Positions 4,696 to 6,098 of a DNA stretch of 6,098 nucleotides are shown one piece after another. The position numbers were made by a program, and so were the translations under genes. The stretch's first letter is position 1. Each line of letters starts with the position of its first letter. Origin of the DNA: Nostocaceae cyanobacterium CSSed10_463m (GTDB taxonomy: Bacteria > Cyanobacteriota > Cyanobacteriia > Cyanobacteriales > Nostocaceae); contig PWQB01000591.1 in NCBI GenBank assembly GCA_003556955.1, positions 1-6,098 of the forward strand, written 5' to 3'. The notes under the pieces are model-generated. The model was not told the origin of the DNA. It saw only the letters and a list, made by a program, of their open reading frames with translations, and ran no database searches.

Positions 4696-6098
4696 TCAGC
4701 ACTTTTCATCAGTCATGTTTTCTGAAGCACTCACCATCTGTAATGGTAAGGATAATACATAGCGATTGCCTGATTCCGGGGAACCTTGAATCACAATTTG
4801 TCCACCGTGAAATTCTGCCAGTTGACAACTAAGCAACAGACCCAAACTTTCACGTGTCAAGTTACGATGATCTTCACGTAAATCCTGATCAGAATTTATG
4901 ATTAATGTCTGTGGGTGGGAATCAGTTAAGTTTAGTGTTTTCTCCATCACCACAGGCATCACCAAGTCCTCCTGATTTTCTGGATAAGTACTGTAGGTTG
5001 CAGCTTCGTCTGTTACTTCCACCGGAGACAAAGAATTTAAGTGAAAATAGGAATCAACCTCAGTTATCCCATCTCCCAGCCAGGGATGAGACACCCAAAC
5101 AGTAATATTCAGCGTATTTTCCTTATAAGAAACATGAATACGGACGATACTACCTGTAGCCGAAAGTTGACTGACACTAAAAATTAAGTGATATAGGATC
5201 TGTCGCACTTTGTCTTTATCTAACAGCCAAATGCGGCCGTATCCTGGTTCTATAGACAGGCGAATATTTTGTTCCCGACGGTTAGCAGCTTCTTCTAGAG
5301 TATTGATAACTTGTTTACATAGCAATTCAATATCTACAGGAGCGAGATTTAGCACAGATGTATTTTCATCCAAATTGCCCAGTTCGGACATTTCGTTGAC
5401 TAGAGAAAGTAAGTACCGACCACTATGTTGAATGATTTCTAGATATTCTCTTTGTTTCATAGTCAAAGGCCCATAAATCTCACGTCCTAAAACGCTGGCC
5501 ATGCCTAGTACAGATGTTAAAGGTGTACGTAACTCTTGAGTTATCTGTCCCAATAGTTGCAGTTTGAGTTGCTTAGTAGAACCAGATTCTGGTTCTAAAG
5601 TTGCTGCGGGGGCTGGGATGCCACTTGTACGTTGATTCTTGAGTGATTTCGTAGTTACGTTTTGTAAATTAGTTGTGTCGGCATTTTTTTGCAGCAGCAT
5701 TAAGTTGCGCTCAAATTCACTCATACACCAACGAGCTATTATTTGTAAAAATTCAATATCGCGAGTTGTAAATTTACGTGGTACTAAATCCATGACTGCC
5801 AACGCACCCAAACAATTGCCTGTAGCATCAATCAGGGGTGCGCCTAAGTAGGCACGGATGCCATAATCTTGCACTAACTTACCAGTTTTTAGTAATGAGT
5901 TATTGATTTGATGCGTATCATTGATTACATAAATTTGCGAAGTTTCTACCACTTGGGTACAAAAAGACTCCTCACGTAATAATTGACGGTTTTGTGCCAG
6001 ATGATTCATTAGCCCTAGCCGAGATAAACCCACTGCTGACTTGAACCAATGAAGTTCTTGATCTACAAATCCCAATATGGAAATTGGCGCTTCTAAAG
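4696..6098 (-). CDS. GAF-domain histidine-kinase-like protein lacking the phosphoacceptor His (probable pseudokinase; 5' end outside window)
   Basis: The frame is open from the TGA at 4696-4698 through the right edge, so the start lies outside. An apparent TTG start at 6075 is inside the GAF domain (it is preceded in frame by LEAPISI). The domains in order are a GAF sensor (to about 5710; SFCTQVV, YLGAPLID, GALAVMD), a linker, a DHp-like helical hairpin (about 5560-5380) and a HATPase_c-like domain (about 5260-4730). The H-box reads ITQELRTPLTSVLG, with Gln (codon 5536-5538) where the phosphorylated His should be. The N-box reads QILYHLIFSVSQLS without its Asn, and the G1 position reads VSHPWLGDGI without the usual DxGxG Asp. 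Only the G2-like SLGLLLS and the HGGQIVIQGSPESG end look normal. There are no visible membrane segments, so it is probably cytoplasmic. It is unlikely to autophosphorylate and may bind or regulate another kinase. No CBCR-type chromophore Cys-His motif is seen in the GAF domain. Confidence 0.9.
   Translation of the reverse strand, partial: LEAPISILGFVDQELHWFKSAVGLSRLGLMNHLAQNRQLLREESFCTQVVETSQIYVINDTHQINNSLLKTGKLVQDYGIRAYLGAPLIDATGNCLGALAVMDLVPRKFTTRDIEFLQIIARWCMSEFERNLMLLQKNADTTNLQNVTTKSLKNQRTSGIPAPAATLEPESGSTKQLKLQLLGQITQELRTPLTSVLGMASVLGREIYGPLTMKQREYLEIIQHSGRYLLSLVNEMSELGNLDENTSVLNLAPVDIELLCKQVINTLEEAANRREQNIRLSIEPGYGRIWLLDKDKVRQILYHLIFSVSQLSATGSIVRIHVSYKENTLNITVWVSHPWLGDGITEVDSYFHLNSLSPVEVTDEAATYSTYPENQEDLVMPVVMEKTLNLTDSHPQTLIINSDQDLREDHRNLTRESLGLLLSCQLAEFHGGQIVIQGSPESGNRYVLSLPLQMVSASENMTDEKC

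Noticed and set aside
4487..4702. 71-codon minus-strand frame bridging the kinase-like gene end and ictB start
   Set aside because: It overlaps ictB in another frame; the translation looks like non-coding spacer and shadow sequence, and ictB has a good start of its own.
4905..5851. Three plus-strand frames (4905-5105, 5210-5431, 5639-5851) within the kinase-like gene
   Set aside because: All are antisense shadows of a long, domain-supported frame; their translations have no recognisable motifs.
6073..6075. TTG as start of the kinase-like gene
   Set aside because: The frame continues upstream to the window edge with GAF-like sequence (LEAPISI before GFVDQ), so the true start lies outside.

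Overview
The window looks like chromosomal DNA from a filamentous, probably heterocyst-forming cyanobacterium of the Nostoc/Anabaena type. Evidence: four copies of the cyanobacterial HIP1 octamer GCGATCGC, heptanucleotide tandem repeats (STRRs) of the kind described in heterocystous cyanobacteria, an IctB-family membrane protein, a Rre1/Ycf29-like response regulator, and AT-rich intergenic DNA dense in palindromic repeats. The species cannot be named from this sequence alone.

Layout. Positions 1-242 (+) hold the 3' end of a low-molecular-weight protein tyrosine phosphatase gene. It converges on a NarL/LuxR-type response regulator (425-1108, -) across a gap containing a palindromic repeat. A 520-bp AT-rich region (1109-1628) separates the response regulator from the divergently transcribed smpB (1629-2096, +), the protein partner of tmRNA in ribosome rescue. 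A small secreted or membrane-anchored WGxxGxxG protein follows (2312-2590, +). The next 584 bp have no gene. They hold a terminator-like hairpin, two STRRs, a 263-bp MITE-like element with 10-bp terminal inverted repeats and 7-bp flanking direct repeats, and a long imperfect hairpin. On the minus strand are ictB (3175-4602) and, 93 bp upstream of it, a GAF-domain histidine-kinase-like gene (4696-6098) that runs off the right edge.

Working together. The genes look mostly like independent units. The likeliest functional pair is the kinase-like gene and ictB, on one strand with a short gap, though the gap could hold a separate ictB promoter. The strongest oddity is in the kinase-like protein. 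The phosphoacceptor His of the H-box is Gln (codon 5536-5538), the N-box lacks its Asn, and the G1 box lacks the usual Asp, while the fold and reading frame are intact. It reads as a pseudo-histidine-kinase with a GAF sensor rather than a decayed gene. No CRISPR array, phage, rRNA or tRNA gene was recognised.
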